A stretch of 64,000 bases of DNA from Cyanobium sp. M30B3 (GCA_018399015.1 CP073761.1:1798001-1862000), one strand, 5' to 3'. Counted from the stretch's first letter, positions 37,111-50,112 are shown. Program-made: numbers and translations. The notes: generated from the letters alone by a model not told the origin.

Positions 37111-39113
37111 TGCGCCTCCCCTGGGCCGTGCTGCTGCTGGCCCTGCTCACGGCCCGCTACCTGCACTGGCGGGTCACAGCCACCCTCAACCTGGACACGC
37201 CCCTGGCGGCCAGCCTGAGCGTGCTGTTGCTGCTGGCCGAACTCTGGCTCCTGGCCCATGGCTTCCTGCAGCTCCTGTTCAGCCTGGCGCCGGAGGCCGG
37301 CGGCACTCCGGACAGGGAAGCGGGCGGTGATCAGGCCCATCCCGGGGCCCTGCCCTGGGTGGATGTGCTGGTGCCCAGCTACGGCGAACCGCTGGAGGTG
37401 GTGGAGCGCTGCCTGCGCGGCTGCCGCTCGCTCAGCTACCCCCACGCGCGGGTGTGGCTGCTCGATGACGCAGGCCGCTCCGAACTGGCAGCACTGGCCG
37501 GGCGGCTGGGTTGCCTCTACAGCAGCCGCGAACAGCGCGACCACGCCAAGGCCGGCAATCTCAACCATGTGCTGCCCCGGCTGGAGGGGGAGCTGATCGC
37601 CGTGTTCGATGCGGACGTGGTGCCCGTGCAGCCGTTTCTGGAGCGGACGGTACCCCCCTTCGACGATCCGCAGGTGGGGCTGGTGCAGACACCCCAGACC
37701 TACATGAATGCCGACCCGGTGATCCGCAACCTGGGGCTGGAGCGCTGGCTCATGGCGGACGAGGAGAGCTTCTACCGCTGGATCGAGCCGGTGCGCCAGC
37801 GGCTGGGGGCGGTGGTCTGTGCCGGCACCTCGTTCGTGGTGCGGCGGCAGGCGCTGCTGGCGGTGGGAGGCTTCGAGACGGGCACCCCGTCGGAAGATCT
37901 CGCCACCGGCATCCGGCTCACGGCCGCCGGCTGGCGCCTGCTGTTCCTGCCCGAGAAGCTCAGTGCCGGCCTCGCCCCGCTCACCCTGGCGGCCCTGGCC
38001 CGCCAGCGCTGCCGCTGGGCCAGCGGCACCCTGCACACCCTGCGCACCGGCGCCAACCCGCTGCGGATCCCGGGCCTGAATCCCCTGCAGCGGCTGGCTT
38101 TTCTTGAGGGCATCCTGCACTGGCTGAACGTGCTGCCCCAGCTGGTGCTGGTGCTGATGCCCCTGAGCCTGGGGGTGCTGGGGGTGGCGCCCCTGCGGGT
38201 GAGCGGCGCGGGGCTGCTCACGATGGCCCTGCCGCTGGTGCTGGCCCAGCTGCTGCTGGCCCGCTGGTTCAGCGCCCACAGCCGCACCGCCCTGATGCCG
38301 GAGCTCTACCGCTGGGTGGTGCTGGTGCCGCTCACCTGGACCGTGGTCTCCACCCTGCTGGGGCGGACGCAGCCATTCCGGGTCACGCCGAAAGACCTGC
38401 CCAGCCGCCGGGGCAGCGGGGCGGAACAGCGCTTGCTGCTGCCCCTGCTGGGGCTGCTCAGCCTGCAGGGCATGGCTCTGCTGAACCTGGTGCCCCTGGT
38501 GCGGGGCACGGCCCGGATCAGCCTGGCGCCGGTCTCGGCGAGCACTCTGGCGGTGGGCATGAGCTGGGCCCTGCTCAATGCCCTGCTGCTGCTGGCAGCC
38601 CTGCGTTGCTGCCGCGACCGTCCCCGCAGCAGCGCCACCCCCTGGCTGGCCTGGCGCCAGCCGGTGCTGCTGAACGGCCAACCGGCCGAACTCAGCGCCA
38701 TCAGCGAGGAGGGCCTGGAGCTGCGGCTGGGGGGCGATCCCGCAGCCCGGCCCTGGGAGCCGGAGGGCACGGAGCTCCAGCTCAGCCTGGCCCACCGCAA
38801 CTGGCCCGTGCGGGTCGCCGCCCGCTCCGGCTCACGCCTGGGCTGCGCCTGGGGCACGTTGGATGAACACCAGCAACGGCGGCTGCATCAGCTGCTCTAC
38901 CAGCGCAGCGGTCAGTGGCCCCGCCGCCGGGCACCCGCCGAGCCGCTGGCCCTGGCGGCCACCGTGCTGCGACTGCTGCGGCCGATGCCCCCGGAGACCT
39001 GGTTTCAGCGCAGCCTGATGCCGGTTCTGGGGCCGAGCGGCACTGATCAACCAAGCCGTATGGGCCTGATCAGAGTGGGCTCAGCATCCCCTTGCGATCG
39101 GCCATGTTCCTGA
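37110..39113 (+). CDS. Cellulose-synthase-like family 2 glycosyltransferase with PilZ-type end
   Basis: 667-residue processive beta-glycosyltransferase. Membrane helices at the N-terminus (LLLALLTARYLHWRV, LSVLLLLAELWLLAHGFLQ), then the GT-A domain: VPSYGEPLEVVERCL, LLDDAGRSEL, AKAGNLNHVL, FDADVVP (the DxD), TPSEDLATG (the catalytic TED-like Asp) and QRCRWASGTLH (the QxxRW acceptor motif). More helices follow, then a beta-rich end with LNGQPAELSAISEEGLELRL like a PilZ domain. Its polymer is probably a cellulose-like glucan, but accessory bcs genes are not nearby. Its end overlaps a small downstream gene. Confidence 0.9.
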   Translation: MRLPWAVLLLALLTARYLHWRVTATLNLDTPLAASLSVLLLLAELWLLAHGFLQLLFSLAPEAGGTPDREAGGDQAHPGALPWVDVLVPSYGEPLEVVERCLRGCRSLSYPHARVWLLDDAGRSELAALAGRLGCLYSSREQRDHAKAGNLNHVLPRLEGELIAVFDADVVPVQPFLERTVPPFDDPQVGLVQTPQTYMNADPVIRNLGLERWLMADEESFYRWIEPVRQRLGAVVCAGTSFVVRRQALLAVGGFETGTPSEDLATGIRLTAAGWRLLFLPEKLSAGLAPLTLAALARQRCRWASGTLHTLRTGANPLRIPGLNPLQRLAFLEGILHWLNVLPQLVLVLMPLSLGVLGVAPLRVSGAGLLTMALPLVLAQLLLARWFSAHSRTALMPELYRWVVLVPLTWTVVSTLLGRTQPFRVTPKDLPSRRGSGAEQRLLLPLLGLLSLQGMALLNLVPLVRGTARISLAPVSASTLAVGMSWALLNALLLLAALRCCRDRPRSSATPWLAWRQPVLLNGQPAELSAISEEGLELRLGGDPAARPWEPEGTELQLSLAHRNWPVRVAARSGSRLGCAWGTLDEHQQRRLHQLLYQRSGQWPRRRAPAEPLALAATVLRLLRPMPPETWFQRSLMPVLGPSGTDQPSRMGLIRVGSASPCDRPCS

Positions 39114-39316
39114 AAATCCGCCACGACGACGACACCAGCCTGGTGGAGGTGCTCAGCCTGCAGCAGCTGTTTGACCCCTTCGCCGCCAGCGTGCAGGGCC
39201 GGCTGCATGCGGGTGAGGAACTCCAGGATCCGGCCGCCCTCAACAAGGCGGAACTGATCTTTCCCTCGGGCGAGCCCCTGCCCCGCTGCTGGCTGGATCC
39301 GCACTACGGCTCCTGA
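39104..39316 (+). CDS. Small conserved-type hypothetical protein
   Basis: 70 residues (MFLKIRHDDDTSLVEVLSLQQLFDPFAASVQGRLHAGEELQDPA to CWLDPHYGS). Soluble, with acidic and aromatic residues spread through it, which looks like a genuine fold. Start overlaps the end of the glycosyltransferase gene by ten bases, and its stop overlaps the convergent CNNM gene by 13 bases. Function unknown. Confidence 0.65.
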   Translation: MFLKIRHDDDTSLVEVLSLQQLFDPFAASVQGRLHAGEELQDPAALNKAELIFPSGEPLPRCWLDPHYGS

Positions 39317-40620
39317 GCGCTGGCCATGGGCCGCACCAGCAGCTTGTCCACCCGGTTGCCGTCCATGTCCACCACCTCGAAGCAATAGCCCTGCCACTCC
39401 AGTTGATCGGCTTCCCGCGGAATGCGCTCGAGGCGATGCATCACAAAGCCAGCCAGGGTGTGGTAGCTGCCCTGGGCATCCGCCCCGAAGATGTCACGGC
39501 CGATCAGATCGGTGAAGGCATCGAGGTCCAGCCCGCCATCCACAAGCCACGATCCATCCTCCCGGGTGGCGATCTGGGGCTTGTCCTGCTCCTCCACGGA
39601 GGGAAGGTCGCCCACGATCCCCTCCATCAGGTTGTTGAGGGTGACCAGACCCTCCACCCCGCCGAATTCATCGCTCACAAGGGCAATGTGCACCCCCGTG
39701 CGCTTGAACTGCTCGAGCACGGCCAGGGCCCTGGCGGTTTCGGCCACATGGAGCGGTGGCTGCACCAGCTGGCGCAGGTCCACCGGGCCGCCGGCGATCC
39801 TGGCTGCCAGCAGGTTGCGCACGCTCACCACGCCGAGGCATTGGTCGAGGCTGCCGTCGCCCACGGGAAAACGGCTGTGGGGGCTGGCCAGCGCCGCCTG
39901 CAGGCTCTGCTCCAGGGGATCCTCCAGATCCAGCCAGCGGATGGCCGTGCGCGGCGTCATCAGGCTCTTGATCGTGCGATCACCGAGGCGCAGCACCCGT
40001 TGCACCATGTCGTGTTCCGCCGCCTCGAACACGCCCGTGTCCGCCCCCTGGCGGATCATCGCCCTGATCTCGTCCTCGGTGATGGTGGGCTCGCCGCTGC
40101 CGCTCACCCCCAGCAGCGCCAGGAAGGCATCGGTGGAGCTGCTCAGCAGATGCACCAGGGGGGCGCTGCCGCGGGAGATGGCGGCCATCAGGGGGGCCAT
40201 GGCACAGGCCAGGCGCTCCGGGTTGGCCAGGGCCAGACGCTTGGGCACCAGCTCGCCGATCACCACCGAGAGAAAGGTGATTCCAGCCACCACCAGGGCG
40301 AAACTGAGGGCTTCGCTGTAGCCCGCCAGCACGGGCAACCGGCTGAACAGCCCATCCAGCCGATCGGCGATGGTGGCGCCACCGACGGCACCGGTGAGGA
40401 TGCCGATCAGGGTGATGCCGATCTGCACAGTGGAGAGGAACTGGTTGGGCGATTCCGCCAGCCGCAGGGCCACCCGGGCCGAGCGCCGTCCCTGCTGGGC
40501 GAACTGCTCCAGTCGGTGACGGCGGGCGGAAACGATCGCCAGTTCCGTGCCGGAGAACAGACCATTGGCCAGGATCAACACCAAGATGATGAGAATGTCC
40601 TGCAGCAACGGAATGGGCAT
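39304..40620 (-). CDS. CNNM/CorC-type membrane protein (hemolysin family)
   Basis: 438 residues: a DUF21/CNNM membrane domain (ILIILVLILANGLFSGTELAIVSARRHRLEQF, then GITLIGILTGAVGG), two CBS domains (MTPRTAIRWLDLED and later VHIALVSDEFGGVEGLVTLNNLME), and a C-terminal CorC_HlyC domain (DGLDLDAFTDLIGR to the end). CNNM proteins export or sense Mg/Co; the hemolysin name is historical. It is divergent from the plus-strand neighbour on the right and minus-strand like the antiporter gene after it. Confidence 0.93.
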   Translation of the reverse strand: MPIPLLQDILIILVLILANGLFSGTELAIVSARRHRLEQFAQQGRRSARVALRLAESPNQFLSTVQIGITLIGILTGAVGGATIADRLDGLFSRLPVLAGYSEALSFALVVAGITFLSVVIGELVPKRLALANPERLACAMAPLMAAISRGSAPLVHLLSSSTDAFLALLGVSGSGEPTITEDEIRAMIRQGADTGVFEAAEHDMVQRVLRLGDRTIKSLMTPRTAIRWLDLEDPLEQSLQAALASPHSRFPVGDGSLDQCLGVVSVRNLLAARIAGGPVDLRQLVQPPLHVAETARALAVLEQFKRTGVHIALVSDEFGGVEGLVTLNNLMEGIVGDLPSVEEQDKPQIATREDGSWLVDGGLDLDAFTDLIGRDIFGADAQGSYHTLAGFVMHRLERIPREADQLEWQGYCFEVVDMDGNRVDKLLVRPMASAQEP

Positions 40621-40738
40621 GTTCGAGGTCTGCCCACGATAGGAGAACGTTTCTCCTGCATTCCTGAGCCGCCTGCTTGCCGCACAGGTTGGCCCAATCG
40701 CCTGGGCGTCTCACGGCGCGCTTTCCCAGTCCCCTGGC

Positions 40739-41833
40739 TCAGGCGCGCTGCCTGTGTTCACGCCAGGCCAGCATCTGCCAGACCAGAAAGATCAACACCG
40801 CCGGCGCTACAACAACCAGGGCAATAAGGCGGAACTCATCAGAGAGATCGGGCACCACGTTGAGAAGAAGCTGCTCCATCAGATAGGCCGCGTAGAGGAA
40901 CAGGAGCAACCCGCCCTCCTGGCGTGTGATCACCCCACCGGTCCAGAAGATCGGCAGGCAGGCCAGGGTGGTGAGCACCATGATCGGCAGATCGCGCTGG
41001 ATCATCACCGCATCCACGCCCAGGCCGCGACCTCCGGAAACGGTGGCACACAGGCCCAGAATCAGCAGCTGGTTGAGCAGATTGCTGCCGATCACGTTGC
41101 CGATCGCCAGATCCGCCTTGCCCCGATAGGCCGCCACCACGGAGGTGATCAGCTCCGGCATCGAGGTGCCCGCCGACACAATCGTGAGCCCGATCACGGT
41201 GGTGCTCACCCCCAGCGCCAGGGCCGCGCTGGTGGCGCCCTGCACGAGCAGCTGGGAGCCGCCCACCAGCAACCCCAGGCCGGCCGCCAGCTTGAGGGCG
41301 GCCACCGGAGGGGATGCGGCCCCATCCGTGTCGATCTCGTTGCCCTCCTCCTCGGGATTCTCCCGGGCGGTGCGCAGCTCCCACAGCACAGTCATCACCA
41401 GCACCAGGAGCAGGGCTGCGCCCGACTGCCAGGTGACCCGGCCGCTGGAGGCCATCCCCCACACCACCATCGACACGCCCAGCAGCAGGGGCACATCCCG
41501 CCGCACCAGGCGGCTCAGCACCCGCAGGGGCACCACCAGGGCACAGAGCCCCAGCACCACGAGCACATTGAAGATGTTGCTCCCCACCACGTTGCTCACC
41601 GCCAGGTTGTCCGCGCCAGCCAGGCCGACGTTGCCCTGAATCGTGGAGATCAGGCTCACGAACAGCTCAGGCGCGCTGGTGCCGAGCGACACCACCGTGA
41701 GGCCGATCACGATCTGGGGGATGCCGAACATCAGCGAGAGGGCCACGGACCCGGCCACAAACAGCTCTCCACCGCCGAACAGCAGGGCGATGCCGACCAG
41801 GATCTGGAGGGCACTGACAAGAGAAGGCGCCAT
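40739..41833 (-). CDS. Calcium/sodium antiporter, CaCA family
   Basis: 364-residue transporter. The two inverted alpha repeats are visible: VIGLTVVSLGTSAPELFVSLIS with VVGSNIFNVLVVLGLCA, and VIGLTIVSAGTSMPELITSVVAAYRG with VIGSNLLNQLLILGLCA. The acidic central loop (RENPEEEGNEIDTDG) is cytoplasmic. The Glu in PEL of each repeat binds the ion. Start at 41833 gives the first helix intact. Exports Ca in exchange for Na or H. Confidence 0.94.
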   Translation of the reverse strand: MAPSLVSALQILVGIALLFGGGELFVAGSVALSLMFGIPQIVIGLTVVSLGTSAPELFVSLISTIQGNVGLAGADNLAVSNVVGSNIFNVLVVLGLCALVVPLRVLSRLVRRDVPLLLGVSMVVWGMASSGRVTWQSGAALLLVLVMTVLWELRTARENPEEEGNEIDTDGAASPPVAALKLAAGLGLLVGGSQLLVQGATSAALALGVSTTVIGLTIVSAGTSMPELITSVVAAYRGKADLAIGNVIGSNLLNQLLILGLCATVSGGRGLGVDAVMIQRDLPIMVLTTLACLPIFWTGGVITRQEGGLLLFLYAAYLMEQLLLNVVPDLSDEFRLIALVVVAPAVLIFLVWQMLAWREHRQRA

Positions 41834-41981
41834 GGACACGGGCCGCACTGGTGCGCAAGTCTGAAGCCCCAGCCATCCGGCGCCTGGCGGCGGTCCTGGA
41901 GCTGGCACCCGTCCCGGCCAGCTGGCTTGGCTGGATGCTGCCCGTGCCCCTGCAGGTGGTGCTGGCCGACGCCGCCCGCAG

Positions 41982-42629
41982 TCAGCGGTGTTCGATCAGG
42001 TCGCTGGCGGGATAGCGCACCTTGGCCAGGGTGGCGTACTTGTCGTCGGCGGCGCGGTAACCGCAGGCGCACACCACCCGGCTGCGGTAGGGGCTGCCCT
42101 CGAGGCCGAGGATGCGGTCGTACTCGGCCGGCGAGAAGCCCTCGATCGGGCAGGTGTCAATGCCGAGCAGGGCGGCGGAGGTCATCAGGTTGCCCAGGGC
42201 GATGTAGAGCTGGTTGCTGGCCCAGCGCTCGATCTCGGCGGCTCGGGGGCCATCGATCAGGTCCACCTGGATCATCTGGCGGTAGGTGTCCAGGCTGGAG
42301 AGCTCCTGGCCGCGGGCAGCGGCTGTTGCGGCCACGAAGCGGTCGGCATCGGCGGCGGTGATCGTGCGCTGGGCCAGCAGCACCACCAGGTGGGAGCAGT
42401 CGGTGATCTGGCTCTGGTTCCAGGAGTGGGGGCGCAGCTCCTGGCGCAGGGCCGGATCGTCGATCACCAGGAACTTCCACGGCTGCAGCCCGTAGGAGGA
42501 AGGGCTGAGCACCAGGCAGTCCTCCAAGGCCTGCCACTGAGCGGCGGGGATTCGGCGACTGGCATCAAAAGTCTTGGTGGCGTAGCGCCAGCGCTGGGCG
42601 GCGAGCAGCTCCTGAACCGCGATCGGCAT
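41982..42629 (-). CDS. NAD(P)H-dependent nitroreductase family oxidoreductase
   Basis: 215-residue FMN enzyme. RRYATKTFDASRRIPAAQW, SPSSYGLQPWKFLVIDD, ALGNLMTSAALLGIDTCPIEGF and VVCACGYRAADDKYATLAKVRYP match the NfsB/nitroreductase fold. It may reduce quinones, nitro compounds or flavins. The chosen ATG at 42629 fits the family N-terminus. Upstream, 228 bases separate it from the RNA-binding protein gene on the other strand. Confidence 0.88.
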   Translation of the reverse strand: MPIAVQELLAAQRWRYATKTFDASRRIPAAQWQALEDCLVLSPSSYGLQPWKFLVIDDPALRQELRPHSWNQSQITDCSHLVVLLAQRTITAADADRFVAATAAARGQELSSLDTYRQMIQVDLIDGPRAAEIERWASNQLYIALGNLMTSAALLGIDTCPIEGFSPAEYDRILGLEGSPYRSRVVCACGYRAADDKYATLAKVRYPASDLIEHR

Positions 42630-42857
42630 CGAGAGGGAACACAACGGCTGCCCAGTCAACCGGATGGCCAGGGCAGGAGTCAGTCGCGGGAGTGTCCCAA
42701 TCGGTGGTGTATGGTTGCTCTGATTCAACGATCACTCTCCAGCAGGTTTTCTTCCAGGCGGCGGGCACCAAGGGTTTCACAATCCGGCTTTTCTCCACTC
42801 GGCCAGCAACTTTCTTCAGGGCATTCAACGAATCGCGTTCATAAGTTCGTTCATTTC

Positions 42858-43130
42858 ATGACCATTTACGTGGGCAACCTCTCCTTCGATGCCGAAGTGG
42901 AGGACCTTCAGCAACTGTTCGCCGAGTACGGCTCGGTGCGCAAGTGCACCCTCCCCCTCGACCGGGAAACCGGCCGCAAGCGCGGCTTCGCCTTCATCGA
43001 AATGGCGGAAGCCAACGATGAAACCAAGGCCATCGACGACCTCCAGGACGTCGAGTGGATGGGCCGGATGATCCGGGTGAACAAGGCCGAGCCCCGTCCG
43101 GCCTCCGGCGGCGGTGGCGGTCGCTGGTAA
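42858..43130 (+). CDS. RRM-type RNA-binding protein
   Basis: 90-residue glycine-tailed RNA-binding protein of the cyanobacterial Rbp type. RNP2 is IYVGNLSF at residue 3; RNP1 is RKRGFAFIEM near residue 43. The tail is Gly-rich (ASGGGGGRW), usual for the cold-induced Rbp proteins. A long AT-richer leader lies before it, as is typical for cold-regulated members. Followed 20 bases later by a strong terminator. Confidence 0.96.
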   Translation: MTIYVGNLSFDAEVEDLQQLFAEYGSVRKCTLPLDRETGRKRGFAFIEMAEANDETKAIDDLQDVEWMGRMIRVNKAEPRPASGGGGGRW

Positions 43131-43150
43131 CCCCTTACCGTTGCACCAAA

Positions 43151-43175
43151 GCCGCCCCTCCCGGGCGGCTTTTTT
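43151..43175 (+). terminator. Intrinsic terminator after the RNA-binding protein gene
   Basis: Perfect stem GCCGCCC / GGGCGGC with a five-base loop, followed by TTTTTT. On the plus strand, 20 bases after the Rbp stop. Confidence 0.92.
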
Positions 43176-43199
43176 GATGGGGCTGGCACGCTCACCCAG

Positions 43200-43219
43200 G
43201 CCGTTACAAGCCGTTACAA
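43200..43219. repeat. Tandem 10-bp repeat upstream of the small membrane peptide gene
   Basis: GCCGTTACAA occurs twice in a row, followed by TGTCAGC. It is about 75 bases before the ATG at 43293. Possible promoter or operator; the TTACAAT at its end resembles a -10 box, but no matching -35 is convincing. Confidence 0.5.
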
Positions 43220-43292
43220 TGTCAGCACCGGTTCGCTTTCGAGCGGCTGGATCCTTGCCCCGCTTCCCGGCGGGGGTTCTGCACTGATCACC

Positions 43293-43412
43293 ATGCAAAC
43301 CGACTACACCGCCGCCATCGCCGGCGTCACCGCCCTGGTGATCGTGCTCACGGCCATGACGGTGTTCGTGCTCAGCCGCCCCAGCGACCTGGCACCCCGC
43401 TCGCCGCGCTGA
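43293..43412 (+). CDS. 39-residue single-pass membrane peptide
   Basis: Reads MQTDYTAAIAGVTALVIV, then LTAMTVFVLSRP and a short basic tail (SDLAPRSPR). One membrane helix of about 20 residues with an N-terminal outside/lumenal or cytoplasmic segment, similar in size and layout to small photosystem or b6f subunits. I cannot match it to a specific one (not PsbX, PsbY, PetG or PsaM as I know them). It is too short for most gene callers. Convergent with nothing; followed by frmA 178 bases later. Confidence 0.6.
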   Translation: MQTDYTAAIAGVTALVIVLTAMTVFVLSRPSDLAPRSPR

Positions 43413-43557
43413 TCGGCGCCAGTGCCCCCTCTGGCCAGGCTTGCTTGGGCTCAGCACCTGGCCGGTGACTGCAGGAGTGTTGCGGAACGGTGAACTGCTG
43501 GAGAGCATCAAGGTGGGCGGTAAGGGGCAGGTGGTGCCTGCCATCGGCTATGGATGA

Positions 43558-44703
<1,146 letters not shown>

Positions 44704-44764
44704 TCGCTGCTGATCGCTGCTGATCGCCCCCTTGTTCGTTCCACCGCAAGCCCGGCCTCACACC

Positions 44765-45646
44765 ATGGAGCTGCTCACGGAATCCCGCTGCTTCGGCGGC
44801 CTCAACCGCCGCTACCGCTTCCGTTCCGAAGCCCTGGCGGGCGACACCACGGTGGGCGTGTTCCTGCCGCCCCAGGCCCTGGAGGGCCAGCCGGTGCCCG
44901 CGCTGTACTGGCTATCGGGCCTCACCTGCACGGACGAGAACTTCCTGCAGAAGGCGGGCGCCCAGCGGCTGGCCGCCGCGCTGGGGCTGGCCCTGGTGGC
45001 CCCGGACACCAGCCCCCGCGGCGCCGACGTACCGGGCGACCCGGAGGGAAGCTGGGACTTCGGCCACGGCGCCGGCTTCTACGTGGATGCCAGCGAGGCG
45101 CCCTGGAGCCGCCACTACCGGATGCAGAGCTACGTGGCCGTGGAGCTGCCGGAGCTGCTGGAGGCCCAGCTGCCCCTGGATCCCACCCGGCGCGGCATCA
45201 GCGGCCACTCGATGGGGGGCCATGGCGCCCTGGTCACGGCGATGCGCCATCCGGGACGCTACCGCTCGGTGTCGGCCTTCGCACCGATCGCCAACCCCAC
45301 GCGCTGCCCCTGGGGCCGCAAGGCGTTCGGCTATCTGCTCGGCGGCGACGGCCAGGGCTGGCAGGCCTGGGATGCCAGCGCCCTGCTGGCCGCCGGCCGG
45401 GGGCCCCAGGGCCCCGATGGCGAGCTGCTGTTCGTGCTGGTGGACCAGGGCAGCGCCGACGACTTCCTGGAGACCCAGCTGCACCCCCATGCCCTGGAAG
45501 CAGCCGCCGCTGCCAGTGGCCATCCCCTGCTGCTGCGCCGCCAGCCGGGCTACGACCACAGCTATTTCTTCGTAGCCAGCTTCATCGACGACCATCTGCG
45601 CCACCACGCCGCCGGTGCCCGGATCAACCCGGCCGCCGAAACCTGA
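44765..45646 (+). CDS. S-formylglutathione hydrolase
   Basis: 293-residue esterase-fold hydrolase releasing formate and glutathione, second step after frmA. The nucleophile Ser149 sits in GISGHSMGGHGALVT; the catalytic Asp and His are in FVLVDQGSADDFLE and GYDHSYFFVASFI. MELLTESRCFGGLNRRYRFRSE is the family N-terminus. The gene is 61 bases after frmA and in the same direction, so likely one operon. Its 3' end overlaps the convergent gene by 23 bases. A short TGATCGCTGC direct repeat lies just upstream, at 44703-44722. Confidence 0.96.
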   Translation: MELLTESRCFGGLNRRYRFRSEALAGDTTVGVFLPPQALEGQPVPALYWLSGLTCTDENFLQKAGAQRLAAALGLALVAPDTSPRGADVPGDPEGSWDFGHGAGFYVDASEAPWSRHYRMQSYVAVELPELLEAQLPLDPTRRGISGHSMGGHGALVTAMRHPGRYRSVSAFAPIANPTRCPWGRKAFGYLLGGDGQGWQAWDASALLAAGRGPQGPDGELLFVLVDQGSADDFLETQLHPHALEAAAAASGHPLLLRRQPGYDHSYFFVASFIDDHLRHHAAGARINPAAET

Positions 45647-46025
45647 GGCCGGCGAGCTGCAGGCTGGGCCCGAACAGATAGCCGTCCATGCTGCTGCAGC
45701 GCACGGGGCGGTGCTGGCATCCGGCCCCGTGGGCGTGGGTGGAGAGATCGCCCTGCTTGCCAGGGCACAGCGGCCACTCCAGCCCGCACACGATCTCCAC
45801 TCCTTCACAGCGGAAAGCGGTGAGAATCACTGGAAAGATCGGAGCCGGCTCACCAGCCAGCTGCAGCCAACCATCCATCGGCCAGGCGTCACTCCAGGGG
45901 CCGATCTCCGCCCAGGCAGCGCGATAGCGCTGCCACAGCCGCTCCAGGGCATCCAGATCCTGGGGCATCCCAACCGGCCGGGGGCGACTGCTGGTTGTGT
46001 TGAAAACTGGTGACCGGTACTGCAT
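45624..46025 (-). CDS. Hypothetical protein
   Basis: 133 residues: MQYRSPVFNTTSSRPRPVGMPQDLDALERLWQRYRAAW, then EIGPWSDAWPMDGWLQLAGEPAPIFPVILTAFRCEGVEIVCGLEWPLCPG. Cys and His in PLCPGKQGDLSTHAHGAGCQHRPVRC near the end might bind a metal. Family not recognised. A longer start at 46097 adds a hydrophobic segment (VVVVVVLVV) and is possible. Tail-to-tail overlap of 23 bases with the formylglutathione hydrolase gene. Confidence 0.55.
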   Translation of the reverse strand: MQYRSPVFNTTSSRPRPVGMPQDLDALERLWQRYRAAWAEIGPWSDAWPMDGWLQLAGEPAPIFPVILTAFRCEGVEIVCGLEWPLCPGKQGDLSTHAHGAGCQHRPVRCSSMDGYLFGPSLQLAGLRFRRPG

Positions 46026-48584
<2,559 letters not shown>

Positions 48585-48623
48585 GGGTGGAGTTCCGTGC
48601 GCGATGAACTCGCGTTAGCTCGT

Positions 48624-49880
48624 TTAATTCACAGGCAAGCTAGCCTCCACTCTCTTTTGAAGAGGGCCATAGACGGCCTTATTCGACTCAGCTTCGACGA
48701 CCGGAGCGCTCTTGAAGTCGAAGATCGACTGGCCTGCGAAAACAAGGCCGGGGATCACGAAGAAAACACCAAGAATGTACCCGGGTACAACCAGAGGGGA
48801 ACGCCTGGCGCCATCGGCCAAAGCCTGAGCTGATCGCATCGGCAACCGATACAGGGGAGGAATCGCAGCGAAGAGTGCCACCCCCAAGCCATTGTAGAGA
48901 AAGTGAACGATGGCCACTTGAAGGGCAACGATTTGATAGGGCCCGGTAATCGCTGTGGCCGACATCAGCGCTGTGATCGGCGTACCAATATTGGCACCCA
49001 GAGTGAATGGATAGACTTGCGCCAGGGTAAAGATCCCTGCACCAGCCATGGGCACAATCAGAACCGTCGTGAGGGTTGATGACTGGACAATCAACGTGGT
49101 GATCAAACCAGACAACATGGCCAACGCCTTATTTCTGCCAATGGCTGCGTTGAAGAGACGGTGAGCCCGGCCAGTGACAACCTGGGCCAACAGCTGATTA
49201 AGGCCATAAATCACCCCCAGCACAGCCGCAATGCCAACCAAAATCATGACCACACCATCAACACCACCAGGCAAGAGACGAATCAGGTCGCGAATTTGAT
49301 TGATCAGTGGTCGCGTCAGTGCACGGATGAAGTCAAATTGAGAGACGGATACGTCCTCTGAGCCCTGAAATAACCGTGCCAGCAAACCCGACATCAGCTC
49401 CAGCGGGTGGAACAACAACTCCAACGGCAGGAAGATTAAAATCGTAAACAGATTAAAAAAATCATGAACGGTTGCAGCTGAGAAAGAACGATTGAACGCT
49501 TCGCCATCATTCACACTTCCCATGGCGGCCAAGGTATTGGTAACAGTTGTACCCATGTTGGAGCCCATGATCATCGGGATGGCGATGGCAATCGGCAATC
49601 CGCCCCCCACCAGGCCAACAATCACTGAAGTCACGGCACTGGATGATTGCACCAAAGCGGTTGCCAAAACGCCCAGGATCACTGCCACCAAAGGATTATT
49701 GGCAAACTCAAAGATTGCCTCTGCACCATCGGAGCCACCGGAAATAGCTCTGAAGCCTTGGCTGAGAACCCCAACCGCCACCATCAGAAGATACACCAAC
49801 AAAACAATGGCTAGCCATTGCAACCAATTTGATCGGCCTGGATCATGCAAGCTCTGTTCGCTGGTTGCATGCATAGACAT
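48624..49880 (-). CDS. Na/Pi cotransporter family protein
   Basis: 418-residue membrane protein of the NptA/PhoU-type family (SLC34-like). The two QSSS repeats are seen: ALVQSSSAVTSVIVGLVGGGLPIAIAIPMIMGSNMGTTVTN and LIVQSSTLTTVLIVPMAGAG with GANIGTPITALMSATAITG. It should import phosphate with sodium. Composition and codon use are visibly more AT-rich than flanking genes such as katG, possibly indicating transfer. Convergent with katG, 39 bases apart. Confidence 0.92.
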   Translation of the reverse strand: MSMHATSEQSLHDPGRSNWLQWLAIVLLVYLLMVAVGVLSQGFRAISGGSDGAEAIFEFANNPLVAVILGVLATALVQSSSAVTSVIVGLVGGGLPIAIAIPMIMGSNMGTTVTNTLAAMGSVNDGEAFNRSFSAATVHDFFNLFTILIFLPLELLFHPLELMSGLLARLFQGSEDVSVSQFDFIRALTRPLINQIRDLIRLLPGGVDGVVMILVGIAAVLGVIYGLNQLLAQVVTGRAHRLFNAAIGRNKALAMLSGLITTLIVQSSTLTTVLIVPMAGAGIFTLAQVYPFTLGANIGTPITALMSATAITGPYQIVALQVAIVHFLYNGLGVALFAAIPPLYRLPMRSAQALADGARRSPLVVPGYILGVFFVIPGLVFAGQSIFDFKSAPVVEAESNKAVYGPLQKRVEASLPVN

Positions 49881-50112
49881 TGGTCTGCACGAAAAGACTA
49901 TCTTTATTTAGCCAGTCGGCCAGGGACTAAGGTTAAGATTCAAGACCAGTCTTAGATCTCCGCAGTATCCGGGAATTCATAAGCTCCGCTATCACGGCAA
50001 CACCTCTTCTCAATCCATCCCCAACCACAACCCCCCAATGTGTTGACGGGCTGACCGTGGCAGGTCCGTCCAGGGGAGGGCCGATGATGGGCTGATTCGA
50101 TGCAGTGAACGG

